Source of the DNA: Paenibacillus pini JCM 16418
GTDB taxonomy: Bacteria > Bacillota > Bacilli > Paenibacillales > Paenibacillaceae
Length of the DNA stretch: 64,000 bases
Direction: 5' to 3'
NCBI RefSeq assembly: GCF_000576305.1
Contig: NZ_BAVZ01000001.1
Coordinates: 62,001-126,000, forward strand
Shown here: one piece after another, positions 53,982 to 63,655 of the stretch
Numbering within the stretch: position 1 is the stretch's first letter
Layout of the letters: every line of letters begins with the position of its first letter
Notes under the pieces: generated by a model
Told to the model about the DNA's origin: nothing
The model's database searches: none
Seen by the model: only the letters and a program-made list of their open reading frames with translations
Made by a program: the position numbers and the translations under genes

Positions 53982-56435
53982 ATGAAGGTATCAACAGAGT
54001 GGTTAGCGGATTACGTGTCCCTTGAGAATGTGCAGGCTGAAGAACTAGCTGAGCAGATTACACGTGCAGGGATTGAAATAGATGATATTGAGAACCGCAA
54101 TAAAGGAATTAATAAAGTAGTTGTTGGTTATGTGAAGAGCAAAGAGAAGCATCCAGATGCAGATAAGCTGAACGTTTGTATCGTTGATGCAGGACAGGAA
54201 GAGGACTTACAAATCGTCTGCGGCGCAAAAAATGTAGATGCGGGTCAACATGTTCCTGTCGCTCTTGTTGGAGCAAAAATGCCAGATGGTATGGAAATCA
54301 AGAAGGCGAAACTTCGCGGTATGGCATCCCACGGTATGATTTGTTCCGCTAGAGAGCTTGGCATGAATGATAAGCTGCTTCCGAAGGATCAACAGGAAGG
54401 TATTCTGGTTCTTCCAGCAACCGTAAAAGTAGGCACACCTATCAGCCAAGTCCTTGGACTAGATGATCAGGTCCTTGATTTTGATTTAACACCTAACCGA
54501 TCAGACTGTCTAAGTATGTTCGGAGCTGCTTATGAAGTGGGGGCAATTCTAGGACGTGATGTGACGCTGCCTTCTCCGGAAAAAGAACTTGTTGAAGTTG
54601 GTGATCCAGCAGTGGATCATATTTCAGTGACAGTAAGTACGCCAGAACACTGTAGCCACTATGCAGCGCGTTATATTACGGGTGTGAAGATTACCTCTTC
54701 ACCACTTTGGATGCAGAATCGTCTGATGGCGGCTGGCGTTCGTCCGATCAACAACATTGTGGATATTACGAACTATGTCATGCTTGAGTATGGACAGCCA
54801 CTGCATGCGTTTGATGCTGATAAGCTAACCAATGGTAAGATTGATGTTCGTCTTGCTAAAGATGGAGAGACGCTAGTGACATTGGATGGACAGGAACGCA
54901 AATTAGAGTCTCATATGCTGCTGATTACAGATGGCGTGAAGCCTGTAGCCCTTGCTGGCGTGATGGGTGGCGAGAACTCAGAAGTGACAGCAGATACCGT
55001 TAATATTTTGCTGGAGTCAGCTAAATTTGATGGTGGAACGGTTCGTAAGACCTCCCGTCAGCTTGGATTACGTTCGGAAGCAAGTCAACGTTTCGAGAAG
55101 GAAGTAGACCCAGGAGCAATCATTCCAGCACTGAATCGTGCGGCTTTGCTTATCTCTCGGCATGCAGAAGGCACGGTGCATCCAGGGATTGTAGAGTCGG
55201 CTTCAGCTCAAGTTGAAGAGCAGACGATAGTACTTTCGCTTAACAAATTGAATCGTTATTTGGGCACAGATTTATCTATGCTTGAGGTTAAAACCATCTT
55301 TGCTCGTCTGCACTTCGCTTGTGCTGACACAGCGCAAGGTGTGATTGAAGTTAGAATACCTACGCGTCGCGGTGATATTATGTGTGACGTCGATCTCATT
55401 GAAGAAATTGCTCGTTTGTACGGTTATGACAATATTCCAACTACAGCCATTGAAGGCCCAACTACGCCAGGTGGCTATACTCGACCTCAGGCGCTGCGTC
55501 GTGATATTCGCAGATTAATGACGCATGGAGGATGGCAGGAAGTTATTAGCTATTCCTTCACTCATCCAGCTTTGACAACACTTTTCCCTACGCTTAAATC
55601 CGAAGGAGGCCACGCGGTTAAACTTGCGATGCCAATGAGTGAAGAGCGCAGCGTACTTCGTACGAGCATCATTCCTCAGCTTCTGGATACAGCAGTATAT
55701 AATGCAAATCGGAAACAGTATGATTTGTCTTTGTTTGAGATGGGAAATGTGTTCTTCTCGGAAGAAGAGCAGTTAACAACTCAGCCTAATGAGCTCGCGG
55801 TACTTGCGTTGCTTCTTACAGGCAATAACGGACAGAAACAATGGAATGTGACTCCGCAGAAGGTAGACTTTTTCGATCTGAAAGGCGCTCTTGAAACGGT
55901 ATTCGAACGTCTTGGTCTTCAGGAATCCATCACATATGTGGCTAACCAACCTGAGGGCTATCACCCAGGTCGTTCGGCATCAATTTATCTTGAAACAAAT
56001 AGCGGTAATAAGCATTTAGTGGGTACCCTTGGTCAAATCCACCCTGAGCTTCAGCAGGAGCGTGATTTGAATGACGTATATGTAGCTGAGTTGTTGCTAC
56101 AACCACTTTATGACTACACGAACTATGAAGTCAGTTATAAAGAATTACAACGTTTCCCAGCGGTTGAACGTGATATTGCTGTAGTCGTAGATAGCAGTGT
56201 GGAAGCTGGAGATCTTCTGGCTACCATTCGCAAAGCGGCAGGTGAATTACTGCAATCCGTTCAAGTATTTGATGTCTTCACGGGAAGTAAGCTTGGCGAA
56301 GGCAAGAAGAGTATTGCCATTGCACTTCAGTATCGCCATCATGAGCGTACACTCACCGATGAAGAAGTTACAGCAGCCCATGCGGATGCCGTTGCTGCAC
56401 TGGAGCAAACTTTTCAAGCTGAATTGAGAAAATAG
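53982..56435 (+). CDS. pheT: Phenylalanine-tRNA ligase beta subunit
   Basis: The 817-residue protein has the full domain set: an N-terminal EMAP-type tRNA-binding domain (VVGYVKSKEKHPDADKLNVCIVDAG...IVCGAKNVDAGQHVPVALVGAKMP), B3/B4 editing region (VRPINNIVDITNYVMLEYGQPLHAFDADKL), B5, the catalytic-like core and a C-terminal anticodon-binding domain (FPAVERDIAVVVDSSVEAGDLL...SIAIALQYRHHERTLTDEEV). It starts 24 bases after pheS. It contributes tRNA recognition and editing of misacylated Tyr. A strong terminator follows. Confidence 0.97.
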   Translation: MKVSTEWLADYVSLENVQAEELAEQITRAGIEIDDIENRNKGINKVVVGYVKSKEKHPDADKLNVCIVDAGQEEDLQIVCGAKNVDAGQHVPVALVGAKMPDGMEIKKAKLRGMASHGMICSARELGMNDKLLPKDQQEGILVLPATVKVGTPISQVLGLDDQVLDFDLTPNRSDCLSMFGAAYEVGAILGRDVTLPSPEKELVEVGDPAVDHISVTVSTPEHCSHYAARYITGVKITSSPLWMQNRLMAAGVRPINNIVDITNYVMLEYGQPLHAFDADKLTNGKIDVRLAKDGETLVTLDGQERKLESHMLLITDGVKPVALAGVMGGENSEVTADTVNILLESAKFDGGTVRKTSRQLGLRSEASQRFEKEVDPGAIIPALNRAALLISRHAEGTVHPGIVESASAQVEEQTIVLSLNKLNRYLGTDLSMLEVKTIFARLHFACADTAQGVIEVRIPTRRGDIMCDVDLIEEIARLYGYDNIPTTAIEGPTTPGGYTRPQALRRDIRRLMTHGGWQEVISYSFTHPALTTLFPTLKSEGGHAVKLAMPMSEERSVLRTSIIPQLLDTAVYNANRKQYDLSLFEMGNVFFSEEEQLTTQPNELAVLALLLTGNNGQKQWNVTPQKVDFFDLKGALETVFERLGLQESITYVANQPEGYHPGRSASIYLETNSGNKHLVGTLGQIHPELQQERDLNDVYVAELLLQPLYDYTNYEVSYKELQRFPAVERDIAVVVDSSVEAGDLLATIRKAAGELLQSVQVFDVFTGSKLGEGKKSIAIALQYRHHERTLTDEEVTAAHADAVAALEQTFQAELRK

Positions 56436-56451
56436 CAGGAATTAAATCCAG

Positions 56452-56495
56452 TCACATCGAATCCATAAAAATAGAGATTCGATGTGATTTTTTTT
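56452..56495 (+). terminator. Terminator after pheT
   Basis: TCACATCGAATC pairs perfectly with GATTCGATGTGA, followed by eight Ts. Confidence 0.93.
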
Positions 56496-56547
56496 GCAGA
56501 GAATAGGACACCTAAGAGTCAACACAGATATGAAGGAGGGCATCACT

Positions 56548-58809
56548 GTGAATTTACCTGATAAAGCACGTGTCACCGTAGATATTTACGGGACTTCTTA
56601 TAAACTTGTAGGCAGCAGTTCCGATTACATGAAGAAAGTCGCTAGTTACGTCGACGAGCGTATGAATACCATTTCGAAGAGCCATTCACGTCTCGATACG
56701 ACAAAGCTTGCCGTCCTTGCGGCTGTACACATGGCGGAAGAAGCCGTGCAGGTTCAGGAGATCCGTACCGAGCTCAAGATGCTAACAGGAGAGCGTAGCG
56801 AACTACGCACAGAGCTGACAAAGTTGCAGGATTTGCAAAGTCTGCATCAGGAACACCTAGACAAACAGCAGCAGGATCAAAATCGTTTACGTTCTGAGAA
56901 AGAAGCAGAGAAGAAACAGTGGGAAGAAGAACGTGCATCTTTACTGAAGGAACTCGAGCAAACCAAACTGAATTTAACCCGAGAACTCGAACAAACGAAA
57001 ACTTCTTTAAGTAAAGAGTTGGAAACGACACGTACGACGCTTACGAAAGAGCTTGAGATAAGCCGCGCATCCTTATCTAAGGAGAAAGAACAGAACCAGT
57101 CTCTTCTCCAAAAAGCGAAGCAGGTTGAAGAGCAGTCCCTTCGTGACAAGCAAGCACAAGAACAACGTCACAAGAATGCCCAGCAGGAGATGGATCAGAA
57201 GCACCAAAAGACGGTTCAGGAGATGCAGAGAACCGTTCAGGAGCAGCAGAAGACACTCCAGGAGATGACTCAGAAGCATACTAAGAAGATTCAGGAGCTA
57301 GAAGAGAACCATACCCAGACAGTGAAAGAGCTCGAGCAAAAGCACAATAAGACAGTGCAAGAGCTCAATCAGAAGCACAGTTCAATGGTGCAAGAGCTCG
57401 AGCAGAAGCACAACTTCACGATGCAAGAGCTCAATAAGAAGCACAACTCCACGGTGCAAGAACTTAACCAGAAGAATAAAGCTGCGCTAGATATAGCTGA
57501 GCAGAACAGATCTTCTTCAGTAAAAGAGCTCAATGAGAAACACACGAAGACCTTGCAAGAATTGACTCAGAAGCACAACGGAACAGTGCAAGAACTGACT
57601 CAGAAGCACAACGCGACAGTGCAAGAACTGAACCAGAAGAACAAATCTGCATTAGATACAGCTGAACAGACTCATACGACTTTCGTAAAAGAGATGAAGG
57701 ACAAACATCAATCATCGATTCAAGAACTTCAGAAGCAGCTCGCTGAGCTTCGCACAAGTAGTAGTCAATTACAGACCAAGCTTCAAGGATCTGAGCAGGA
57801 AATGAAGCATACAAAGGATGTATTTGCTAAGCTACAGGATCAGCATCAACTGGTTGTGAAACGTGAAGCAGCTCTCAAAGCGGAGCTTCATACCATTAAG
57901 GGACAGCATGGTGAATTGACTCAGCAAGTAAGTCAAATGAAGCAGGAGGCAACGACTGCTGAAAATGAATTACGGCGTTTACATCAACTGCTTGAAGAAT
58001 ACACGGCTACTTCGAAGAGACTGCAGCAGGAGATTGCTCAAGCTACTGCGGAAACTGACACTTATCGCAGTCTATGCGATAAGCAGAAGGAAGAAATTAA
58101 CGATTTGGAATTGAGAATTCTTGAGACGGATGAGCAGAATGAAACGCTTGAGACAGGATTGAAGGCGTTACATGATGAACTTAGTGTACTGAAAGAACAA
58201 TCAGATGAAGAAAGCACACAGCGTCTGGCCGTTGAACAAAAGTACACGGAGCTGAATCGTCAGCATCAAGAAATTCAGAATCTTAATGCAGAAATGAAAC
58301 GTCGTCAAGAGGATGCAGAACTTGAATATATGATGCTTCAGGATGAGAAAGAGAATGCAATTGCCAAACTGACTGAACTCTCTAGAAAGCTAGATGAATC
58401 CGTAAACCGGGAGTCTGAGCAACAAGAACAGCTCCGCAGCATTGAGCAGTCTCTGTTAACCTATCAGAGTAAGGTTAAGGATATGCTTGCGGCACAGGAA
58501 GCTTGGAGTAGCAAAGAACAGGAACTTCAAGAGGAATTAGAGATCTGGCAAGAGCAAATTGCCGCAGGTGAACAACAGTTGGACCAAATTCAGGTAGATA
58601 AAGAATCAGTGACAGCCGAGCTGAAACAGGTTGGTGAGAGCTATGAGCTCGTGGTACATCAGCACCGCTTGTTACAAGTTGAGCATGAGCTTCAGCTTGA
58701 GAAGACAGAGAAACTGCATGAAGAACTTCTACAGCTTCAGGATGAATATATGAAACTACAGAATGAATACAATGAATGGATAGAGCTTATCGAGCAGGAT
58801 CAGAGCTAA
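56548..58809 (+). CDS. zapA: ZapA cell-division protein with a very long coiled-coil extension (753 aa)
   Basis: The first 90 residues are a ZapA domain: RVTVDIYGTSYKLVGSSSDYMKKVASYVDERM...DTTKLAVLAAVHMAEEAVQ. Ordinary ZapA is about 85-110 residues and binds FtsZ at the division ring. Here roughly 650 residues follow that are almost entirely coiled coil, rich in Gln, Glu, Lys and Leu and without membrane segments or cysteines. Two stretches consist of 11-residue repeats (about residues 132-178 and 213-391). The GTG at 56548 follows AAGGAGGG by seven bases. Its position between pheT and mutS2 is the usual zapA locus in Bacillales. I infer an FtsZ-ring protein with an unusually long reach. Confidence 0.85.
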   Translation: MNLPDKARVTVDIYGTSYKLVGSSSDYMKKVASYVDERMNTISKSHSRLDTTKLAVLAAVHMAEEAVQVQEIRTELKMLTGERSELRTELTKLQDLQSLHQEHLDKQQQDQNRLRSEKEAEKKQWEEERASLLKELEQTKLNLTRELEQTKTSLSKELETTRTTLTKELEISRASLSKEKEQNQSLLQKAKQVEEQSLRDKQAQEQRHKNAQQEMDQKHQKTVQEMQRTVQEQQKTLQEMTQKHTKKIQELEENHTQTVKELEQKHNKTVQELNQKHSSMVQELEQKHNFTMQELNKKHNSTVQELNQKNKAALDIAEQNRSSSVKELNEKHTKTLQELTQKHNGTVQELTQKHNATVQELNQKNKSALDTAEQTHTTFVKEMKDKHQSSIQELQKQLAELRTSSSQLQTKLQGSEQEMKHTKDVFAKLQDQHQLVVKREAALKAELHTIKGQHGELTQQVSQMKQEATTAENELRRLHQLLEEYTATSKRLQQEIAQATAETDTYRSLCDKQKEEINDLELRILETDEQNETLETGLKALHDELSVLKEQSDEESTQRLAVEQKYTELNRQHQEIQNLNAEMKRRQEDAELEYMMLQDEKENAIAKLTELSRKLDESVNRESEQQEQLRSIEQSLLTYQSKVKDMLAAQEAWSSKEQELQEELEIWQEQIAAGEQQLDQIQVDKESVTAELKQVGESYELVVHQHRLLQVEHELQLEKTEKLHEELLQLQDEYMKLQNEYNEWIELIEQDQS
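57184..57720 (+). repeat. 33-bp tandem repeats encoding 11-residue coiled-coil units
   Basis: Units of the type QEL-x-QKHN-x-TV recur at 11-residue spacing, for example KELEQKHNKTV, QELNQKHSSMV, QELEQKHNFTM, QELNKKHNSTV and QELTQKHNGTV. A larger 55-residue period (QELNQKNKxAL, DxAEQ..., KE...) occurs about twice. A separate array around 56941-57083 has units such as LTRELEQTKTS and LSKELETTRTT. Confidence 0.85.
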
Positions 58810-58843
58810 CCTCGCCCTGCTAGATGCTGTCCAAGCTTATAAG

Positions 58844-58917
58844 AAACCCCCTCTTAACATCAGTAGGAACGAAGGTTCCATTGGACTGAGGTTAGATGAG
58901 GGGGTTTGTTTTTTTAA
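58844..58917. terminator. Terminator between zapA and the reverse-strand lipoprotein gene
   Basis: AAACCCCCTC pairs with GAGGGGGTTT; an inner stem AACATCAGT/ACTGAGGTT lengthens it. Seven Ts follow. It may serve both converging genes. Confidence 0.88.
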
Positions 58918-58939
58918 TAATATTAATATGAGTTATATT

Positions 58940-59326
58940 CTATTCGTCTACAATGACCTTAGCTAGCATAGCTGTATGGCCTGTACCACAGAAGACGGAG
59001 CAAGCAAGCTCGAATTCTCCCGCTTTGTTTGGGGTTACCACTTTGGAAGGGTGTTCGCGATCTAACTGAAGTTCAAGTCCAGGAATCAGAACGCCATGGT
59101 TACCTTCAGCATTATCAAAGGTGATTTTTACAGGAACGCCTTTTTTAAGATGGTACTCTTGTTTATCAAAAGCATAGTTTGTCGCTTTAATAACTAGTTC
59201 TTCACTGGGAGCCACACCTGTCTCAGTTACACCGCTATCGGCCGTTGTCTTATCATTTGTCGATCCACACGCTGAAAGAACAAAAAGAAGCATGCAGGAG
59301 ATCATAAATCCAAGAGTCTTTTTCAA
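58940..59326 (-). CDS. Cupredoxin lipoprotein with a CuA-type copper site
   Basis: The 128-residue protein has a lipoprotein signal with lipobox VLSAC (Cys about 20) and one cupredoxin domain. The C-terminal motif CSVFCGTGHTAM has the C-x3-C-x3-H-x2-M spacing of the CuA centre of cytochrome oxidase subunit II and N2O reductase. An upstream His in EGNHGVLIPG completes the ligand set. It lacks the membrane helices of a true CoxB. I chose TTG at 59326, since GAGGAGGG lies just upstream. A role in electron transfer or copper delivery to an oxidase is inferred; no oxidase gene is nearby. Confidence 0.85.
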   Translation of the reverse strand: MKKTLGFMISCMLLFVLSACGSTNDKTTADSGVTETGVAPSEELVIKATNYAFDKQEYHLKKGVPVKITFDNAEGNHGVLIPGLELQLDREHPSKVVTPNKAGEFELACSVFCGTGHTAMLAKVIVDE

Positions 59327-59543
59327 AATAACCCTCCTCATTTTATAGAATATTGTGACAATTCTAATAGCATCATAACTCAAAAATAGTACTTGTGTGA
59401 GCAGCTGTTTTGAAAGATTGGTGAACGGCTCTATTTTTATTGAAATAGATATTGCTGGATAAAAGGATGTAAATGTCTTGTAATTAAGATATACTTTACA
59501 TGATAGTCATTACGTTATTTATTATTCTTGCCAAAAGTAGGGG

Positions 59544-60662
59544 ATGGACATTCGAAACGACAAGAACAGTTTTATTCTGGATGACCTGTGGCACCGCAAA
59601 ATATTTAATGCATACTGGATTATGACGATTATGTTTTTTGCGGCTCAAGCCGTTTTTTTACTATTAAATATGAATGAGATGACTTTAAACCTCAGGTCGC
59701 TTATATCCAATGGATTGATTCTTGGAATGATGCTAGTTGTGGAATGTTGGCTTCGCTTTTGGGACGAGAAGTATCTTAAACAGGTGATTGTTGGTTGCGG
59801 ATTTCTAATGTCGTATCTATTCTATTTCATTATTGAACCTACAGTTGACGGAGCACAGATGGCTTTGTTACTCCCTGTATTGATCTCAGTTGTTTATTTT
59901 AACCGGAGAATGGTATATGGATTTGGTATAGTTACGATCTTTATGTATGCACTTATTTATTTTACGATGGAACGCTCCTTGTACCATAAACCATTCCAAG
60001 AATTTATTCAGACTGAAAGTATATTTATTGTTAGTTTGCTGATCGGCCGAACTATTCTCATCCGAGTTAAAGAGTTTATGGTTCATTTGGAATCTGTGGT
60101 AAAATCTGAACAGCAGCTCATGGTCGAGAAGACGATTTCAGACAAAATGATTAAAATAGATGCACTGACTGGTCTGTATAACCACAAGACGTTTCATGAG
60201 TATTTGGAGGTTCTACTGGAACATTGTGAGAAGAATGATCTATTTCTACAGGTTGCAATTATGGATATTGATAATTTTAAAAAAGTGAATGATACATATG
60301 GTCATTGGGTCGGTGATTTAGTTCTTAAAGAAGTAGCGGCTAAAGTATCATCTCTTATCACACCTAATGATTTCGCTGCACGTTATGGGGGCGAGGAATT
60401 TGCTGTTATATTTGCAGATAAGACATTGGAAGAAACGGAGATACTACTTGAATCCATACGAGAGGAAATATCGCTTCTAGAACATTCTCATATGATGGGT
60501 AAACCAGTTACAGTGAGCATTGGATTATGTGCTTATCACATAGGAGATGCGAAAGAGGCTCTATTCCGTAAGGCTGACAATGCACTGTATATAGCTAAGC
60601 GAACAGGCAAGAATAAAGTAGTTACAGCAGATGATATTGAGGGTAAAAAGGTAACAGTATGA
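59544..60662 (+). CDS. Membrane-bound diguanylate cyclase (GGDEF)
   Basis: The 372-residue protein has six or so membrane segments (about 22-180), then a short coiled linker and a GGDEF domain (about 200-365). The domain has DALTGLYNHKTFHEYLE, MDIDNFKKVNDTYGHWVGD and the active loop ARYGGEEFAVIF (GGEEF variant, normally active). No RxxD inhibitory site is seen. It makes cyclic-di-GMP from GTP. The ATG at 59544 sits directly after GTAGGGG, an unusually tight spacing, so a slightly different start is possible. Confidence 0.88.
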   Translation: MDIRNDKNSFILDDLWHRKIFNAYWIMTIMFFAAQAVFLLLNMNEMTLNLRSLISNGLILGMMLVVECWLRFWDEKYLKQVIVGCGFLMSYLFYFIIEPTVDGAQMALLLPVLISVVYFNRRMVYGFGIVTIFMYALIYFTMERSLYHKPFQEFIQTESIFIVSLLIGRTILIRVKEFMVHLESVVKSEQQLMVEKTISDKMIKIDALTGLYNHKTFHEYLEVLLEHCEKNDLFLQVAIMDIDNFKKVNDTYGHWVGDLVLKEVAAKVSSLITPNDFAARYGGEEFAVIFADKTLEETEILLESIREEISLLEHSHMMGKPVTVSIGLCAYHIGDAKEALFRKADNALYIAKRTGKNKVVTADDIEGKKVTV

Positions 60663-60667
60663 CAAAA

Positions 60668-60699
60668 ATCAACCCCTGTTCAGCTGAACAGGGGTTGAT
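60668..60699. terminator. Perfect palindrome, bidirectional terminator
   Basis: A 32-base perfect palindrome with 16-base arms (ATCAACCCCTGTTCAG and its complement) lies six bases after the diguanylate cyclase stop and before the converging membrane gene. The T tract is weak. Confidence 0.75.
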
Positions 60700-60759
60700 C
60701 TCATTTCATTTCAGTAATCCCATAGGGATTTGATGTACGTTGTACTCTAATCTTAAGTT

Positions 60760-61110
60760 TTAGTCCCGACCTGCACTGAAAGGTGTGGATACCGGTATGA
60801 AAAGATCGATAATACCGATAACCAAAGCTGCCAGTAAAGCACCTAGGATTGTAACAGAGACGCCACCAACGATAAATTGGGCTACGTAGATAACGAGCGC
60901 GCTCACTATAAAACCTACGATACCTCTGCCAAAGGGCGATACGCTTTTACCAAATATGGCTTCAACGACCCAACCCAATAGAGCGATGACGAGCGCCAAC
61001 AGAAGGGCACTCCAGAAACCTCCGACTGAGAACTGTGGTACGAGCCAACCTACCACAAGCAGTACAAGCGCCGACACTATAAACCGTACGACATGACCTA
61101 GAAAATGCAT
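60760..61110 (-). CDS. Phage-holin-like (YvlD/PF04020-type) membrane protein
   Basis: The 116-residue protein has four membrane segments: RFIVSALVLLVVGWLVPQFSVGGFWSALLLALVIALLGWVVEAIFG and a second similar pair, IVGFIVSALVIYVAQFIVGGVSVTILGALLAALVIGIIDLFIP. The repeat of FIVSALV...WLVPQF/YVAQFIVGG is typical of the PF04020 family, which includes B. subtilis YvlD. The family is named after phage holins but is generally chromosomal and of unknown function. AAAGGAGG precedes the ATG. It lies beside mutS2, transcribed divergently. Confidence 0.85.
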   Translation of the reverse strand: MHFLGHVVRFIVSALVLLVVGWLVPQFSVGGFWSALLLALVIALLGWVVEAIFGKSVSPFGRGIVGFIVSALVIYVAQFIVGGVSVTILGALLAALVIGIIDLFIPVSTPFSAGRD

Positions 61111-61261
61111 TTAAATGGCCTCCTTTTACATGAGTACTAGTTATTCCAATGTTAGTGTATTCAATAAACACACGGTTATGTATGGAATGTTTTTCGTACA
61201 TGGCGAATCGATTATCGTTTCGCTATAATTAATATCAACAATGAGAGGAGTAGTGAAACAT

Positions 61262-63630
61262 TTGTTGGATGATAAAATTTTGCAAACGTTGGAGTATCGC
61301 AAGATTTTAAATACATGTGCAAACTATACGCAGACTTCAATGGGGCGGCAGGAAGTGGAGCAACTTAGACCTGTAACTGATCTGGAATCGGTCAAAAGAC
61401 TCTTACAAGCAACAGACGAGGCGTATACGGTAGATCGGTTGAAGGGTGGTCCATCATTTGGAGGGATCAGCGATGTATCTTCACCGCTTAAACGTGCCCG
61501 TATTGGGGGCACCTTGAGCCCACATGAGTTACTTGCGGTAGGTAATACAGCTTATGGCGCTCGTCGTATCAAACGGTTTATCGAACAGATTGGCGAAGAT
61601 ACAGATATCCCTTTACTTACAGGAATTACTGAGAATATATCAGAGCAAAAAGAACTTGAGAATGCGATTAAGTCATGTATCGATGAAAGCGCGGAAGTTA
61701 TGGATTCAGCCAGTCCGGAGCTGGCTCATGTTCGCCGTGAACTACGTTCAGGTGAGGTGCGCATTCGAGAGAAGCTCGATTCGATGATCCGCTCTTCTTC
61801 TGTAGCGAAGATGCTTCAAGATCAATTAATTACGATTCGGGGAGATAGGTTTGTTATTCCTGTAAAAGCGGAGTACCGTGCGCATTTTGGCGGAATTGTG
61901 CATGATCAATCGGGATCAGGTGCAACGTTGTTTATTGAACCAGAATCTATTGTGGCGATGAACAATAAGCTGCGTGAAACTCGGTTAAAGGAAGAGCGAG
62001 AAATCGAAGTTATTTTGCAAAAATTGACAGCATTAGTTGGAGATCAAGCCGACCTGATTCTGTTTGATTTGGACTTGCTCGGTAATCTCGATTTCATCTT
62101 CGCGAAAGCGCGGATTGCTCACGTCATGAAAGCATCCCAGCCAAGAATGAATGATCGAGGATATTTCAAGCTCAAAAAGGGTCGTCATCCTTTAATTGAT
62201 ATGGATAAGGTCGTCCCGCTTGATGTCGAGCTGGGCAATTCATATACTTCTATTATTGTGACAGGGCCTAACACAGGTGGTAAGACGGTAACCCTAAAAA
62301 CCATTGGACTTTTAAGTCTCATGCTATGTCGGGATTGTTCGTACCTGCAGAAGAGGGAAGTCAGCTGTGTGTATTTGATGCCATTTATGCCGATATTGGT
62401 GACGAGCAAAGTATTGAGCAAAGCCTAAGTACATTCTCTAGCCATATGACTAATATTATTCGGATTCTGAAGCAGATGACATCCAAGAGCTTAGTGCTGC
62501 TCGATGAAGTTGGAGCTGGTACAGATCCTGCGGAGGGTTCTGCGCTCGCTATTTCCATTCTGGAACATATTCATCGGACAGGTTGCCGAATGATCGCTAC
62601 GACACATTACAGTGAGCTAAAGGCGTATGCATACGAACGCAAATCGGTTATTAATGCAAGTATGGAGTTCGATGTGAATACGTTAAGTCCAACATATCGT
62701 CTATTGGTTGGTGTACCAGGACGAAGTAATGCATTTGCCATTGCTGAAAGACTGGGACTTCCAACAAGCATACTGGATTATGCTCGCGGAGAAGTAAAAG
62801 AAGAGGATCAGCGTGTTGAGCATATGATCGCTTCACTTGAAGAGAATCGGTTAGGTGCAGAGAATGAACGAGAACAGGCGGAGAAACTTCGGCAAGAAGT
62901 TGAAACTCTACGCACCTTGCATCAACAAGAGCTTGAGAAGTTGGAGCAACAGCGGGATAAGCTGATGGACAAAGCCAGTAAAGATGCCAAGGAAGTTATT
63001 GCTAAGGCTAGACGTGAAGCTGAACAAATTATTGGAGAGCTGCGCCAGCTGGCCAAAGAGGAAGGCGCCTCTGTTAAAGATCATAAGTTAATTGCTGCCC
63101 GTAAGCAGCTGGACGATGCGGAACCTACGCAGAAAAAGAAAGGCCCAACCAGAAATAAATCGAATGAGCCGCGAGCAATTGGACCAGGAGACGAAGTGAT
63201 GGTATACAGTTTGAACCAAAAAGGGCATGTCGTTGAACTTTCTGGTTCTAAAGAGGCCATGGTTCAGCTAGGTATTATGAAGATGAAAGTAAGTCTTGAT
63301 GATCTGGAGCTTGTTAAAGCGAATTCAAACGCAAATAAACCAGCTCAGCGAGTAGCGACTGTTGTTAAACGTACAAGAGATGAGCATGTCCGTAGCGAGC
63401 TTGATTTACGTGGTTCAAATTTGGAGGACGCTATAATTGAAGTAGATCGATTTATTGATGAGGCGTTTCTTGCGAATCTAGGTCAGGTGTATTTGATCCA
63501 CGGCAAAGGAACAGGGATTTTGCGGACGGGGATTGCGGAATACATGCGTAAGCATAAACATATCAAGAGTTATCGCCTAGGTAATTATAACGAGGGCGGG
63601 GCAGGCGTTACAGTTGCCGAGTTGAAGTAA
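61262..63630 (+). pseudogene. mutS2: Endonuclease MutS2, single-base frameshift near 62322
   Basis: Two frames (61262-62428 and 62326-63630) form one protein of about 789 residues, the normal MutS2 length. Seen in order are the N-terminal clamp/lever region (LQTLEYRKILNTCANYTQTSMGRQEV), the Walker A IIVTGPNTGGKTVTLKTIGLLSLM, and after the break MSGLFVPAEEGSQLCVFDAIYADIGDEQSIEQSLSTFSSHM and LVLLDEVGAGTDPAEGSALA. The C-terminal Smr nuclease domain has LDLRGSNLEDAI and HGKGTGILRTGIAEYM. It resolves recombination intermediates and helps rescue collided ribosomes. Restoring one G at CTCATGCTATG rejoins the frames. The TTG at 61262 is 12 bases after AGAGGAG. Confidence 0.9.
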
Positions 63631-63655
63631 CATTTCCGAACAGGATGTGAGAATA

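Noticed and set aside
57073..58247. Several reverse-strand frames opposite the coiled-coil region of zapA.
   Set aside because: They are shadows of a Gln/Glu/Lys-rich repeat frame, with Leu/Ser-rich low-complexity translations and no ribosome binding sites.
60760..61110. Prophage remnant because of the phage-holin family name.
   Set aside because: PF04020 proteins are ordinary chromosomal membrane proteins and no other phage gene is nearby.
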